This document shows, piece by piece, positions 54,496 to 63,990 of a stretch of 64,000 nt of DNA. The notes under the pieces were generated by a model. The model saw nothing but the letters and a program-made list of their open reading frames with translations, had not been told where the DNA came from and did not search any database. The stretch's first letter is position 1. Each line of letters begins with the position of its first letter. The translations under genes and the position numbers were made by a program. The DNA is from Bactericera cockerelli (lineage: Eukaryota > Arthropoda > Insecta > Hemiptera > Triozidae): contig CM044959.1 of NCBI GenBank assembly GCA_024516035.1, positions 9,181,665 through 9,245,664 on the forward strand. Direction: 5' to 3'.

Positions 54496-54566
54496 TTATT
54501 ATGTCTCTTTTAAAGTATCCTGCCATTAAAGCCAAAAAAAAATAATCACTCTGGTAGGTAAAGTAA

Positions 54567-54672
54567 GTTATCATATTTGTGTTAATCACTTTCGTGATAT
54601 CACAACTACTCAAACTCGCTTTACTAAATCTACGCTGAAACCGGTTTTAAGTCCGCCGACTTATTGATCCAG
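54567..54672 (-). mobile_element. SINE family B, internally deleted
   Basis: ATCATATTTGTGTTAATCAC, CGCTTTACTAAATCTACGCT, then AAGTCCGCCGACTTATTGAT; the B-box region is missing. A repeat K fragment (AAAGGGCGGGGTTATTGCC) follows at 54714-54765. Confidence 0.75.
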
Positions 54673-55054
54673 TGTCTTTGATGAACAAAGACACAAGAAC
54701 AAAATGTCCTACATAAAGGGCGGGGTTATTGCCTGTGGTAATCTCTTCAACCCAACCCTTCAGACTACCGCATTAACCACTTGATTACCAGTGCGTTAAC
54801 CACTTGACATTTTTTAATGTTGCCTCAGAGGATCCTGCCTTAAGACCGCCCTGATCCAGAGTTGTCATGGATCCGATGGATCGATCCTGGACTGTTGAAC
54901 ATTATCGTCCCCACACTTGCAACTGATACCGTTATATTCGAATCTGGATTATGTGGACACAAGAATACTAGCTGGAAATACACTCGGCGCCACAAAAACA
55001 GATTGCGGTAAAGAAAAAAGATTTTTGTTGTTGTTGTTGTTGTGAAAATCTGGC

Positions 55055-55232
55055 TGGTCTGGCTAGGGGGTTATATACAGGGAGTAGAACATCATTCTCT
55101 TGGTTCTGGGGGCCCTTGTCAATTATTAGCCTCCTGGTAAAGATAGTGCTATAGAAGTGCTGAGTCCTTCCTCCACTGTCTGGCTACCATCGTTCACGAT
55201 GACACCACCCTATGATGATGATGATGTGAAAA
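55055..55232 (+). repeat. Dispersed repeat J copy
   Basis: CTGGCTAGGGGGTTATATAC, GGTTCTGGGGGCCCTTGTC, CTGGCTACCATCGTTCACG and ACCACCCTATGATGATG. Confidence 0.7.
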
Positions 55233-55349
55233 TCAAATTGGTATAGAAACTTGTTTTTCCTAGCAACTTCGATTTATTGTTTTGGCTGATAAGTTGATAA
55301 TGAACAATTTCAAAGCTCAGGAATTTCCTCATATCACAAAGAGCATTTC

Positions 55350-55825
55350 TTACAATCCTCAACAAGTTGTGGACCTTATTTTTTTACTTTTTTTGTCAAA
55401 CTCGGATTTTCTTAAATATCAGATCTCAATTAAAATTTATTTAAAACTATATATATAAATAGATGTATAATATTAATGCGCATATACATTCAAAATTTCA
55501 TCAAAATCGAGTGTACCGTTCACGTCTGGTCAGGCGCATGGTCTATTTCACCCAGAACCGCTAGTGCGAAAATAATGAATTTAAAATAGGACCATTTACA
55601 ATACGTCTCCTATATGTGTAAGAAATTTCATCCGTTCTGTAGTTTACGAGATTTGCGCTATACAAGGAATATTTTTGACAGACAGACACAAAAAGAAAGT
55701 TGCTCAGGAGGTTATGAAACGTCCAGAAATATGAAATCGGAACAAAAAATTATTTTTTTTTAATACAAAAACGAACACTATACCTACTTCCAATTTCTAA
55801 TATTAGAAAATCATTGGAAGTAATA
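55350..55825 (-). mobile_element. Family F, partial
   Basis: TCAAAATCGAGTGTACCG, GCGCATGGTCTATTTCACC, GACAGACAGACAC, AACGTCCAGAAATATGAAA and TTCTAATATTAGAAA. A second end fragment lies at 56078-56131 (AACGAACACAAAATACTTCC). Confidence 0.75.
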
Positions 55826-56339
55826 ATCATTTTTATATGCATGAATGGAAGGTGATAAATTGGAAATGATGAAAATATTTTTGTTCCATTTTTCCTGGCG
55901 TCTAGTGTTTGTCATCATGCTCTTTTCATTCATTATGTTGGCAGTTAGAGTATCTGACACTGATTTCAGTCATTTCAGTAATTCAGTTGGACGTTAACCA
56001 TACTAGAGGACAGTCGGGTAGTAGAAAATCAGAACATAAAATAAATAAAAAAATTAAAAAAATATATTTTTTTTTTTTACAAAAACGAACACAAAATACT
56101 TCCGAATTCTAGTATTATCTTTATCGGAAGTAAAATTATCAATGTGCACCAGATTCTACTGAAGTAAAATTGTAAAACAAACGTATATGGATAGTTACAA
56201 AGTTAAATCACAAGCAGAACTTTTTTAAGGGGCCGATGGTACGCGTGAATTAATAAAAAAGATCATAAATTTACTGTACATATGTCTATTTACTGTTTAT
56301 ATCTAATAAAGTGTTTAATAATAATAATAAATTTAATAT

Positions 56340-56523
56340 TATCCATACACATTACACAGTAGGTATTTCATTTAAAATAGTCACAAATCTAATTTGTATT
56401 CAACAAATTGAAGTTATAGGTTTATTGATTGGAGCTAGAGGATCTCTAACAAATCACTTCAAAGAATTCAAAACCAAATTCAATATACCTAAGATCACTT
56501 GTGAGAATATTATCACAAAAATG
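56340..56523 (+). pseudogene. Possible retrotransposon ORF C-terminal remnant
   Basis: The frame 56311-56526 includes IEVIGLLIGARGSLTNHFK, which resembles the C-terminal tails of some non-LTR retrotransposon polyproteins (a GARG-type motif). Upstream, CTAATAAAGTG with (AAT)n looks like another element's end. No RT motifs remain. Assignment is from memory of the motif and weak. Confidence 0.3.
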
Positions 56524-56792
56524 TAATACGTGGCTCTCACAAAATAATACACAACCACCTGTATCAAAGAACATAATATATAAGAAGAAGAAAAAGAAAC
56601 AAGAAGAAAAAAAAATGTATACTGTGTCGTTTAGGCAAGTGCCCATGTGGCACCAGTTGTAAAGTATTTTTTAATAAATATTTTTACGTTCTCTCTCTCT
56701 CTGTACATATGTAAAACCAAACATTATAACACGGAGCGTCCTTAAAGTCCTCACAACTTCTAATCAAAAGTTCCACCCCAAAAAAAAAGGCC

Positions 56793-56996
56793 ATGCCTCG
56801 ATCAGTTTCATCCGCATCAGTTTTCGGCCATGCCTTGGCTCTCCTGTGGATGGTGTCCAGGGTCCAACCCCTCCTGTTCCCGGTAGAGACAGAGTCGAGA
56901 CAGGTCATTCAACTCGGGGACCTGTGGCACTTCAAGGTCCCCGCAAGTGAGAGTACCGGGTTCGATGAAATGTGGTACAACAGTTCGTTTCAAAAG
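56793..56996 (+). CDS. GUSB: Beta-glucuronidase exon 1 (signal peptide and start of mature protein)
   Basis: ATG at 56793 opens 68 codons to a phase-0 donor (CAAAAG|GTATGT). Residues 1-30 look like a signal peptide (HALALLWMVS core), as expected for a lysosomal hydrolase. The mature part contains LLFPVETESR, LGDLWHFKV and GFDEMWYNSSF. These align with the vertebrate enzyme's N-terminus (LYPQESPSRE, DGLWSF, GFEEQWY; from family knowledge). The enzyme removes terminal glucuronic acid from glycosaminoglycans. An in-frame ATG at 56850 is an alternative start with a shorter leader. The last 36 nt lie in a 105-bp tandem repeat, discussed separately. Exon 2 continues in frame. Confidence 0.9.
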
Positions 56997-57065
56997 GTAT
57001 GTATGATGTACTTTCTAATACTCAAACCTACTTTCTAACCCATTATTTGTTAATATGTATTTCAG

Positions 57066-57101
57066 TTTGATGAAATGTGGTACAACAGTTTATTTCAAAA
57101 G
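57066..57101 (+). CDS. GUSB: Candidate 36-nt microexon 1b of beta-glucuronidase
   Basis: Preceded by TATTTCAG and followed by GTATGATG, it encodes FDEMWYNSLFQK with no stop. Both boundaries are phase 0, so inclusion between exon 1 and exon 2 would add 12 residues in frame. The 69-nt intron this implies is within the usual insect minimum range. Use is unproven; it may be a silent duplicate. Confidence 0.4.
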
Positions 57102-57170
57102 GTATGATGTTCTTTTTAATTCTCAAAACTACTTTCTAACCCATTATTTGTTAATATATACTTACTTCAG

Positions 57171-57206
57171 TTTGATGAAGTGTGGTACAACAGTTCGTTT
57201 CAAAAG
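57171..57206 (+). CDS. GUSB: Candidate 36-nt microexon 1c of beta-glucuronidase
   Basis: Third copy: acceptor CTTACTTCAG, peptide FDEVWYNSSFQK, donor GTATGATG. Phase 0 at both ends, as for 1b. Retained reading frame and splice dinucleotides are compatible with use or with recent duplication. Confidence 0.4.
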
Positions 57207-57236
57207 GTATGATGTACTTTCTAATCCTTATACCTC

Positions 57237-57290
57237 AAAGTCTGGTAATCTAGGTAGCGTAGGTATCCGTTGGTTCGACATCTGAGAAAT
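57237..57290 (+). mobile_element. SINE family C fragment in intron 1
   Basis: AGTCTGGTAATCTAGGTAGC and CCGTTGGTTCGACATC only. 57415-57475 carries a CCAAT-MITE-like end (GAAGAAGATTTAGCGATT). Confidence 0.5.
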
Positions 57291-57501
57291 AGATGGTAAA
57301 AAATATTAATCTTGAATAGTGGATAACAAGATAATTCATAGTACAAAGGCCTCATCCAGCCCTTGGTTGACAGGAAATGTGCAATACATTATTTAAACGA
57401 TAATTGATGGTTAGAAGAAGAAGATTTAGCGATTTTGAGTGTGAGAGGGCTTTCGAGATCGAAAGCCTTGTATTATTATTAGATATAAATAAGGCGATTT
57501 T

Positions 57502-57690
57502 AGTAGTCACTGTGGCCGAGTGAGTTAGCGCGCTAGGCATTGCACGCATGGTCACCTGGGTTCGATTTAAAGCGGTGGTATGATTTTTTCTGCTCTACAC
57601 TTGGATGTTCGGGGTCCACTAATACCTCGTGAGGAAAAATGAGTAGCTGCTTTGATGTGAAGCAGTGACCAGTGTCAGAATCATAGTCAA
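57502..57690 (+). mobile_element. SINE family H in intron 1
   Basis: TAGTCACTGTGGCCGAGTG, GTTAGCGCGCTAGGC, CACCTGGGTTCGAT and ATACCTCGTGAGGAAAAATG. Confidence 0.85.
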
Positions 57691-57724
57691 AAAAATACAA
57701 GATATTGTAAATTAACTATTTTCT

Positions 57725-57965
57725 CACTATTCTGTTTATGCTGATTAAAATAGAGAGTTTAGTTGATGGCATGGATATTCAGACCTATTACGTGCTGATG
57801 AGAGCAAAGAAGCTCGAAACAGCTGTCCAGGTATGTTCTGATATGCATGTACATCTAGTACAACTTCGCACTATTCTGTTTATACTGAAAGAGGTATAAA
57901 GTCCTATGATTCTGCGCTACCCACTAAAATTGTGACATACTAACACCAAGGAAAAGCATTACTAT
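57725..57965 (+). repeat. Single 154-bp-type unit plus SINE H tail
   Basis: GGCATGGATATTCAGACC, TGCTGATGAGAGCAAAG and GTTCTGATATGCATGTAC match the 44.5-kb array. 57890-57965 (AAGTCCTATGATTCTGCGC) is a SINE H 3' end. Confidence 0.75.
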
Positions 57966-58034
57966 TATTATTTTTCTATCTATTCTATTATATTAAAGTG
58001 GTGTTTTTCAACTTTTTAGTTATATACACCATTT

Positions 58035-58167
58035 TTTTACTTTCCTTATCCTATAATAAGGAAAGTATTGTATTCGTCGAAAATTTGACCTACCCAGTTT
58101 TTAACATTTCTGGACGAATCATAGCCTCGGGATACCAAAAAAGTTGTTTTCAGCCATTGGTCCGTGC

Positions 58168-58209
<42 letters not shown>

Positions 58210-58720
58210 GTGTGTGTCTGTGTGTGAACAGGATATCTCAAGAACGGTAAGAGCTAGAGACTTGAAATTTGGTATGGAAATTAATTTTATACACCAGACG
58301 AACCACGAAACTTTTGGTTGCAATCGGCCGCAGAATGCGGCCGCAGGGCCGCAAATATTGGCCGCAAGCGCCGTTTCTATGAATTGGTTAAAGATACAAA
58401 AAAAGTTAGAGAACAACATTTTTTTTAGATTGAAAAAATAATAGGGGTCTATTCTTATCATTTTTTTGATATCTTGAACTTTTTGGAACTCGGCCCCAAT
58501 TTACCGGTATTTTGGGGGGGACCCGCTTGGACTAACTTTTTTATTATTCATCCTAGATGGGGGTTGTGACACATCAAATCCAATGATTTTAAGATGCTGA
58601 TTACGAATTTGATGTTTATTTTTAGCTAACTGTTACCATTGAGTCACCAGTGGCTTTTGGTCCCGTTTCCATTCCTTATATGATAAGGAAAGTCGTGTGA
58701 TGTTTACACCAGATTTTTTA
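58035..58720 (+). mobile_element. Family E, full copy in intron 1
   Basis: Hairpin ACTTTCCTTATC/ATAAGGAAAGT, AAGTATTGTATTCGTCG, (GTCT)n at about 58169-58208, GATATCTCAAGAACGGTAAG, GGCCGCAGAATGCGGCCGCA, and the end ATAAGGAAAGTCGTGTGATG. It stops only about 30 bp before the exon-2 acceptor. Confidence 0.88.
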
Positions 58721-58748
58721 TTATTATACTATTATTCTCCTGTTCTAG

Positions 58749-58931
58749 CTCGGGCATTTCCTCGAGATGCCTGTGCCGGCCAGCTTCAACGACCTAGGCA
58801 TGGACGCCTCTCTCAGGGACCACGTGGGCTGGGTGTGGTACCAGAGGGCGTGGTTTGCACCACTGGCCTGGGGTCGAGATCACAGCCGCGTCTTCCTGCG
58901 GTTCGGAAGCGTCCACTACGAGGCCAAAGTT
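58749..58931 (+). CDS. GUSB: Beta-glucuronidase exon 2
   Basis: The acceptor TTCTAG ends at 58748. 61 codons in phase 0 run to the donor AAAGTT|GTGAGT. The peptide includes MPVPASFNDLGMD, HVGWVWYQRAWF and RVFLRFGSVHYEAKV. MPVP.SFND and VGWVWY are hallmark sequences of the GH2 sugar-binding domain in beta-glucuronidases. GC content is clearly higher than the flanking introns. The exon is short of the catalytic TIM barrel, which lies beyond the window. Confidence 0.96.
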
Positions 58932-59261
58932 GTGAGTTTATTATTATTATTATTATTATTTTAGTCTGGTTTGAGTTGAACAAGTGGACCCCCAACCGAG
59001 CTCTATTAGATTTTTCTTTTTTACACTTTATTTTTTTTACAAAACAATCATCAACAACAACAAAAAACAATAAATTAAATAAAAAAAACTTAGAAGTATG
59101 TACAAAAAGAATGTTGTGACAAAGAAAACTTAGATCTGTTGTGACCAAGGCCTCCTTCCAGAAATCTTTCTTCTTTTAAATTTATTTATTTATTTTATAA
59201 CAAGATAACATATACAAATGTATTTTTCCTAAGCTAAAGCATCTAAAAATCTTACTCTCAA

Positions 59262-59456
59262 AATCTTCCTACTTTCTACAAAAGCTACAAACTATTCTAC
59301 AAAAGCTTCAAACTCTCAATATCCCCAAATCTGCCTTTCTACTGTCACACAACGTACTCTGATTGGTTAATATGAACGCAATAACCAATCAGAGTGCGTT
59401 GTGTGACGGTTGAAAGGGATAATGAGAGTGAGAGTACATTCTTGAACGAGGGCCAG
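59262..59456. mobile_element. CCAAT-hairpin MITE
   Basis: CTCTCAATATCCCCAAATC, CTGTCACACAACGTACTCTG, GATTGGTTAAT...AACCAATCAGAGTGCGTTGTG and GACGGTTGAAAGGGA. The left arm carries a short internal duplication (CTACAAAAGCT twice). Confidence 0.8.
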
Positions 59457-60154
59457 ACCCACATAGCAATCCCTTCACCATGCACCAGAATACTAGTTAA
59501 TCACATAGATTTAAAAAATAGATAAAGAACTCCCCATGTTCTCTGTGTAAATACATCTGAAGCAAGGCTTTAGTTGTGTTTACACGGCTTTTCTTATAGA
59601 TCAGTGTTCGACAAATTATTCTTATTACTTGCCCCTCAATAGAATGATGAGAGCCGCCAACTCTTGACATGCAAGATAAATATCTTGCAAACATTTGTAT
59701 ATAGTTGACATTGTATAGTTATTGTTTTACATCATGAACTTTTATCATGTTTGTTGTTCTAATTTTAAACTCATTATTCTTTATTATTATTTCTTGTTTT
59801 ATTCTAGTCCCTTTCTTAAAAAAATTTGCTGTGATAATTTTGACTTTTGAATTTTTCAATTACTTGTAACTTGTAAGCTTTTATTTTACTGTTTATACTT
59901 GTCTATTAATTGTAACTATGTATAAAGGGCTTGACCCGTAATTATACGTCCGTTCTGCGGATTATTATTATTATTATTATTACACAGCTGGAAAAAAACA
60001 TAATTCCCTATGCTTGCAATGTAATTTTAGCGATTTTCCTCTTTGATTACTGATCAAACCATACAATTTTATGAAAACTTCTCAAAACTAATTCGGTTAT
60101 TTGGTCTTTTCTACGCTTTTGACAGTATTTTTTTGTCATTTAATATTTTTTTTT

Positions 60155-60413
60155 TTTTTTTTTTTTAAGTGGGGTTTAACGTCGCTTTCAACTGCCATGG
60201 TCATATCACGACGGGGGTTTTACCCTCCATTCGCAGGAAACTCACAAACCTGCTACTCACATTGACCTCACCCAGCCTGAGTGGGGCCGGGAAAAGCCAG
60301 CGTCACGAGAATTAGAATTTGAATGGTCACCCATCCAAGTCTTAACCTCGCTGGATGTCGCTTAACTTCGGTGTTCTGAAGGGAACCGGTGTATTCAACA
60401 TGCCATCGACGCT
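60155..60413 (-). mobile_element. 5S-SINE (family D), full length with target duplication
   Basis: T-run tail, GTGGGGTTTAACGTCGCTTT, the body, GGTCACCCATCCAAGTC, GTGTATTCAACATGCC and the head end GACGCTGGC. ATTTAATATTTT occurs on both sides (about 60140-60151 and 60415-60427). Confidence 0.92.
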
Positions 60414-61239
60414 GGCTATTTAATATTTTCATAGTCGAAATATTGCCAAATGTATAAGTCTCTCTTTTTCGATATTTTTACGCGGTAAAATTTAAATACG
60501 AGCAATTCAAACTGATTTTTAGGTTTTATTTTTATCACTATCAGCCATTGTTATCAGTCCACGATATTTTTACGAAGGATTTACTCGATGATTATACTAC
60601 CTGAGACATTTACAATGAAAAAAGACTTTCATACCACTCCAGAGGGTACTTATAATCCTCTAACAAGATAGCTTTTGGATATTATTATGCTTATACATTG
60701 TTTTATGACCATTTGATACCCCAAACTATGATTAAAATACATTGAAAGGTACATTAAGTTCAATTTATTGTGTTTCCTTGGGAATAAATAAAACTACTAG
60801 AATGTTAAGACTACTTACTTGTGGAAGTGTATTTCAGAATCCCTATTACATCGGTTGGTACAGCCATACGCGCAGCAAGAGTTTACCATATTGAAGATTA
60901 GAAAGTGGAGAATTCAAAAAATAAATTTGCATGAAATTATAGAGAGAAAAGAAAATTAAAGGAGCAAGGACTCTGATTGTTAAGTCTCCTCTGTAAATAA
61001 AAATCATTAAAAAAAAAGAAAATTAATAGATTCGAAAACTACCAAAGTGTCCGGTTTTTCCATAAGAACCAATGTAAAATTTCCAATGTTTTGCCCTAAT
61101 CGCACCCAGAATGCTCATCAGAGTGCTCTCAATCTCTCTCTCAAAATCGACTTCACTTTTGTGTCAACTGTGCGATATCTATTATTCTAAATCTATGGTT
61201 AATCACAAAGGTGACAGTATGAATATACAAAATACGCCT

Positions 61240-61328
61240 TACTATAAAAGTCGCCACGTTCTGGACTCGAACAACCGATCTCCAGGTTGTAATCCACTGC
61301 CCGACCAAGCTACTGAGGTTGGCGGGGA
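61240..61328 (-). mobile_element. SINE family B fragment
   Basis: TCTGGACTCGAACAACCGAT (B box), CCAGGTTGTAATCCACTGCC and AAGCTACTGAGGTTGG. Confidence 0.65.
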
Positions 61329-61415
61329 GTTCCCACGACCTAAACGCTTAGATTTAAAAACAGTAAATAGATTAAGAACTCCCAATGTTCTCTGGGCATC
61401 TTAAGTGAAGCACTT

Positions 61416-61479
61416 CCTCAATAGAAAATGGCGGCTATTGCATATTCTTTAGCATGGTGACCGCCATTTTCTATTGAGG
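61416..61479. repeat. Perfect 19-bp inverted repeat hairpin
   Basis: CCTCAATAGAAAATGGCGG and its exact complement are separated by 26 bp. Confidence 0.9.
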
Positions 61480-61825
61480 CAATGTATGGTATTTCCTATG
61501 CAGAAGGCGTGCTTCAGTTCTCCACCAGAGTTCGTTATACTTTTTAAATCTATGCTTATACCTAACCAATATTGTCATATTCTAAGATTTATTTAAATCA
61601 GAGAATATATGCGCGAAATAAAAAAATAGGCGTGTATCCTCCCCTTTTATAGTTATCCATCTAATAACTATGTATTATTATCAACTATTGTCAATTCTAT
61701 ACACTTCCTCATTTGTGTAGTTTGTCCTAATACTATTTTGAATACAATTTGTCACATAGATAATTACATAGGTACCTATGTCCTCTATCTATGTAGGTAC
61801 TTATGTAAGTAATGTAACAGACTTT

Positions 61826-61955
61826 ACCGACTTCAGTGGTTTGATCGATAAGGCGGCGGACTTGTAACCTGGGGGTCGGTGGTTCAAGTCCCGAATTTAG
61901 CGAAGATTTAGTAAAGCGAGTATAATTATGATGAACACAAATATGATAACTTTTT
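61826..61955 (+). mobile_element. SINE family B copy
   Basis: CCGACTTCAGTGGTTTGATC, GGCGGCGGACTTGTAACC, GGTGGTTCAAGTCCC, AGATTTAGTAAAGCGAG and AACACAAATATGATAACTTT. Confidence 0.85.
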
Positions 61956-62612
61956 ACTTTCCTTATCCATAATAAGGAAAGTATACCAAAAAAGTTGTTT
62001 TTAGTCATTGGCCCGTGCGTCTGTCTGTATGCCCGTCTGTCTATAAACAAGATATATCAAGAACGGTAAGAGGTAAAGATTTGAAATTTGGTATGAATTT
62101 TTTTTTTTTTTTTTTTTTTTTAAGTGGGGTTTAACGTCGCTTTCAACTGCCATGGTCATATCACGACGGGGGTTTTACCCTCCATTCGCAGGAAACTCAC
62201 AAACCTGCTACTCACATTGACCTCACCCAGCCTGAGTGGGGCCGGGAAAAGCCAGCGTCACGAGAATTAGAATTTGAATGGTCACCCATCCAAGTCTTAA
62301 CCTCGCTGGATGTCGCTTAACTTCGGTGTTCTGAAGGGAACCGGTTGGTATGAAATTAGATCTGATATACCGCACAAACCACGAAACTTTTTGTTACAAT
62401 CGGCCGCATTCTGCGGTCGCAGCGCCGCAAAAAAATGGCGCAAGGGCCGTCCTTTGGAATTGGTTAAAGATACAAAAAAAGTTAGAGAACAACTTTTTAT
62501 TGGAATGAAAAAATAATAGGGGTTTATTTTTTTGATCAGATCCTTTTTTTTTATATCTTGAACTTTTTGGAACACGGCTCCAATTCACCGGTATTTTTGA
62601 GGGTCCCCATTA
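61951..62612 (+). mobile_element. Family E, interrupted by a 5S-SINE
   Basis: TTACTTTCCTTATCC, CCAAAAAAGTTGTTTTTAG, GTCTGTCTGTATGCC and GATATATCAAGAACGGTAAG to TTTGGTATGAA. It resumes at TTGGTATGAAATTAGATCTG (62345) and runs on through CGGCCGCATTCTGCGG and CAATTCACCGGTATTTT. Confidence 0.85.
62098..62344 (-). mobile_element. 5S-SINE (family D), 5'-truncated, nested in family E
   Basis: T-run tail, the body, then the head ending at GAAGGGAACCGG; the first ~30 bp of the 5S part are missing. TTGGTATGAA is duplicated on both sides, showing insertion into the family E copy. Confidence 0.92.
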
Positions 62613-62681
62613 GTTGGGTGGTAGAAAATGCTTTGAGCATTAACCTCGCCTGGCGGTTTCCTTCCACTAAAGAGTATTATA
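62612..62681 (+). mobile_element. SINE family C 3' fragment
   Basis: TTGGGTGGTAGAAAATGC, TAACCTCGCCTGGCGG and CCACTAAAGAGTATTAT. A 5S-SINE is inserted at its tail. Confidence 0.75.
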
Positions 62682-62940
62682 GCCAGCGTCGATGGCATGT
62701 TGAATACACCGGTTCCCTTCAGAACACCGAAGTTAAGCGACATCCAGCGAGGTTAAGACTTGGATGGGTGACCATTCAAATTCTAATTCTCGTGACGCTG
62801 GCTTTTCCCGGCCCCACTCAGGCTGGGTGAGGTCAATGTGAGTAGCAGGTTTGTGAGTTTCCTGCGAATGGAGGGTAAAACCCCCGTCGTGATATGACCA
62901 TGGCAGTTGAAAGCGACGTTAAACCCCACTTAAAAAAAAA
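62682..62940 (+). mobile_element. 5S-SINE copy 1 of the triplet
   Basis: Head GCCAGCGTCGATGGCATG, ACACCGAAGTTAAGCGACAT and CTTGGATGGGTGACC: the 5S rRNA internal control region (A box and C box). The family D body and A tail follow. AAGAGTATTAT duplicates at both sides. Confidence 0.95.
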
Positions 62941-62980
62941 GAGTATTATTCTCTAAATACATTATTCAAACGAAATTTCA

Positions 62981-63240
62981 GCCAGCGTCGATGGCATGTT
63001 GAATACACCGGTTCCCTTCAGAACACCGAAGTTAAGCGACATCCAGCGAGGTTAAGACTTGGATGGGTGACCATTCAAATTCTAATTCGCGTGACGCTGG
63101 CTTTTCCCGGCCCCACTCAGACTGGGTGAGGTCAATGTGAGTAGCAGGTTTGTGAGTTTCCTGCGAATGGAGGCTAAAACCCCCGTCGTGATATGACCAT
63201 GGCAGTTGAAAGCGACGTTAAACCCCACTTAAAAAAAAAG
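62981..63240 (+). mobile_element. 5S-SINE copy 2 of the triplet (hybrid)
   Basis: Shares TTCGCGTGACG and CTCAGACTGGG with copy 3 but the CACTTAAAAA end with copy 1. GGAGGCTAAAA is private. It lies 40 bp after copy 1. Confidence 0.95.
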
Positions 63241-63280
63241 AGTATTATTCTCTAAATACATTATTCAAACGAAATTTCAG

Positions 63281-63545
63281 CCAGCGTCGATGGCATGTTG
63301 AATACACCGGTTCCCTTCAGAACACCGAAGTTAAGCGACATCCAGCGAGGTTAAGACTTGGATGGGTGACCATTCAAATTCTAATTCGCGTGACGCTGGC
63401 TTTTCCCGGCCCCACTCAGACTGGGTGAGGTCAATGTGAGTAGCAGGTTTGTGAGTTTCCTGCGAATGGAGGGTAAAACCCCCGTCGTGATATGACCATG
63501 GCAGTTGAAAGCGACGTTAAACCCCACTTGAAAAAAAAAAAAAAA
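63281..63545 (+). mobile_element. 5S-SINE copy 3 of the triplet
   Basis: Same head and body, ending CACTTGAAAA with a longer A tail. It is followed by ACGAAATTTCA, which also precedes copies 2 and 3. The 40-bp spacer before it repeats the spacer after copy 1. Confidence 0.95.
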
Positions 63546-63636
63546 CGAAATTTCATGTTTGAAAGAAGAAGATTTAGCGATTATGAGTGGGAGAGTACTT
63601 TCTGGAACGGGGCCCTGATTATTATTATTATTTTAA

Positions 63637-63800
63637 AGATGAGTGTTTCACAGTCTTTTTTATTTCGTAGCTATGAAACAGGAGCTACTGTAGACGCTTG
63701 TGGTCTGTGTTGTAGCCTGCCCATCTTGTAGTATGCCTCCCCTCTGATGGGCGATAAATTACACAATACTTCCCATTTAGGTGCTGGGTCAACACTCACG
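63637..63800 (-). mobile_element. SINE family G 3' part at the intron-2 end
   Basis: GATGAGTGTTTCACAGTC, GAGCTACTGTAGACGCTTG, CTCCCCTCTGATGGGCGA and TTAGGTGCTGGGTCAACAC. It ends within 20 bp of the exon-3 acceptor, so it may supply polypyrimidine or branch sequence. Confidence 0.85.
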
Positions 63801-63817
63801 ATGGCTTTCGATTTCAG

Positions 63818-63990
63818 TGGCTGAACGGACAGCTGTTGGGAGGACACCGGGGCGGTCATCTGCCGTTCGAGTTCGAAATAACGGACCACCTGGTGTTTCG
63901 GGGAGCCAACCTGTTGACAGTGGCCGCCAACAACCGACTGAACCCGACCACCCTGCCCCAGGGCAGAACCGTGTACCCGAACTCTTCCCT
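63818..63990 (+). CDS. GUSB: Beta-glucuronidase exon 3
   Basis: The acceptor GATTTCAG ends at 63817. 57 codons plus two bases run to donor CCCT|GTGAGT, so the next intron is phase 2 and lies outside the window. The peptide contains [36 protein letters not shown] and TVYPNSS. These parallel the vertebrate WVNG, GGYLPFE and NN.LTPTTLPPG in the GH2 N-terminal domain. Exon 2 ends in V and exon 3 begins W, giving the expected AKVWLNG join. Confidence 0.96.

Larger units (their letters stand above)
56961..57206 (+). repeat. 105-bp tandem repeat triplicating the exon-1 3' end
   Basis: The 36-nt segment at 56961-56996 recurs at 57066-57101 and 57171-57206, exactly 105 bp apart. Spacers of 69 bp share ACTTTCTAACCCATTATTTG. 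Only a few substitutions separate the copies. Confidence 0.95.
58932..63817 (+). other. Beta-glucuronidase intron 2 (4.9 kb)
   Basis: Phase-0 intron from GTGAGT to TTTCAG. It holds a CCAAT MITE, two SINE B fragments, a family E copy and five 5S-SINEs. The parts 59465-60150 and 60420-61240 are AT-rich with no gene seen. Confidence 0.85.

Noticed and set aside
62682..62800. Functional 5S rRNA gene
   Set aside because: Only the head resembles 5S rRNA, the 3' part of 5S is missing and a SINE body with an A tail follows, so it is a 5S-derived SINE.
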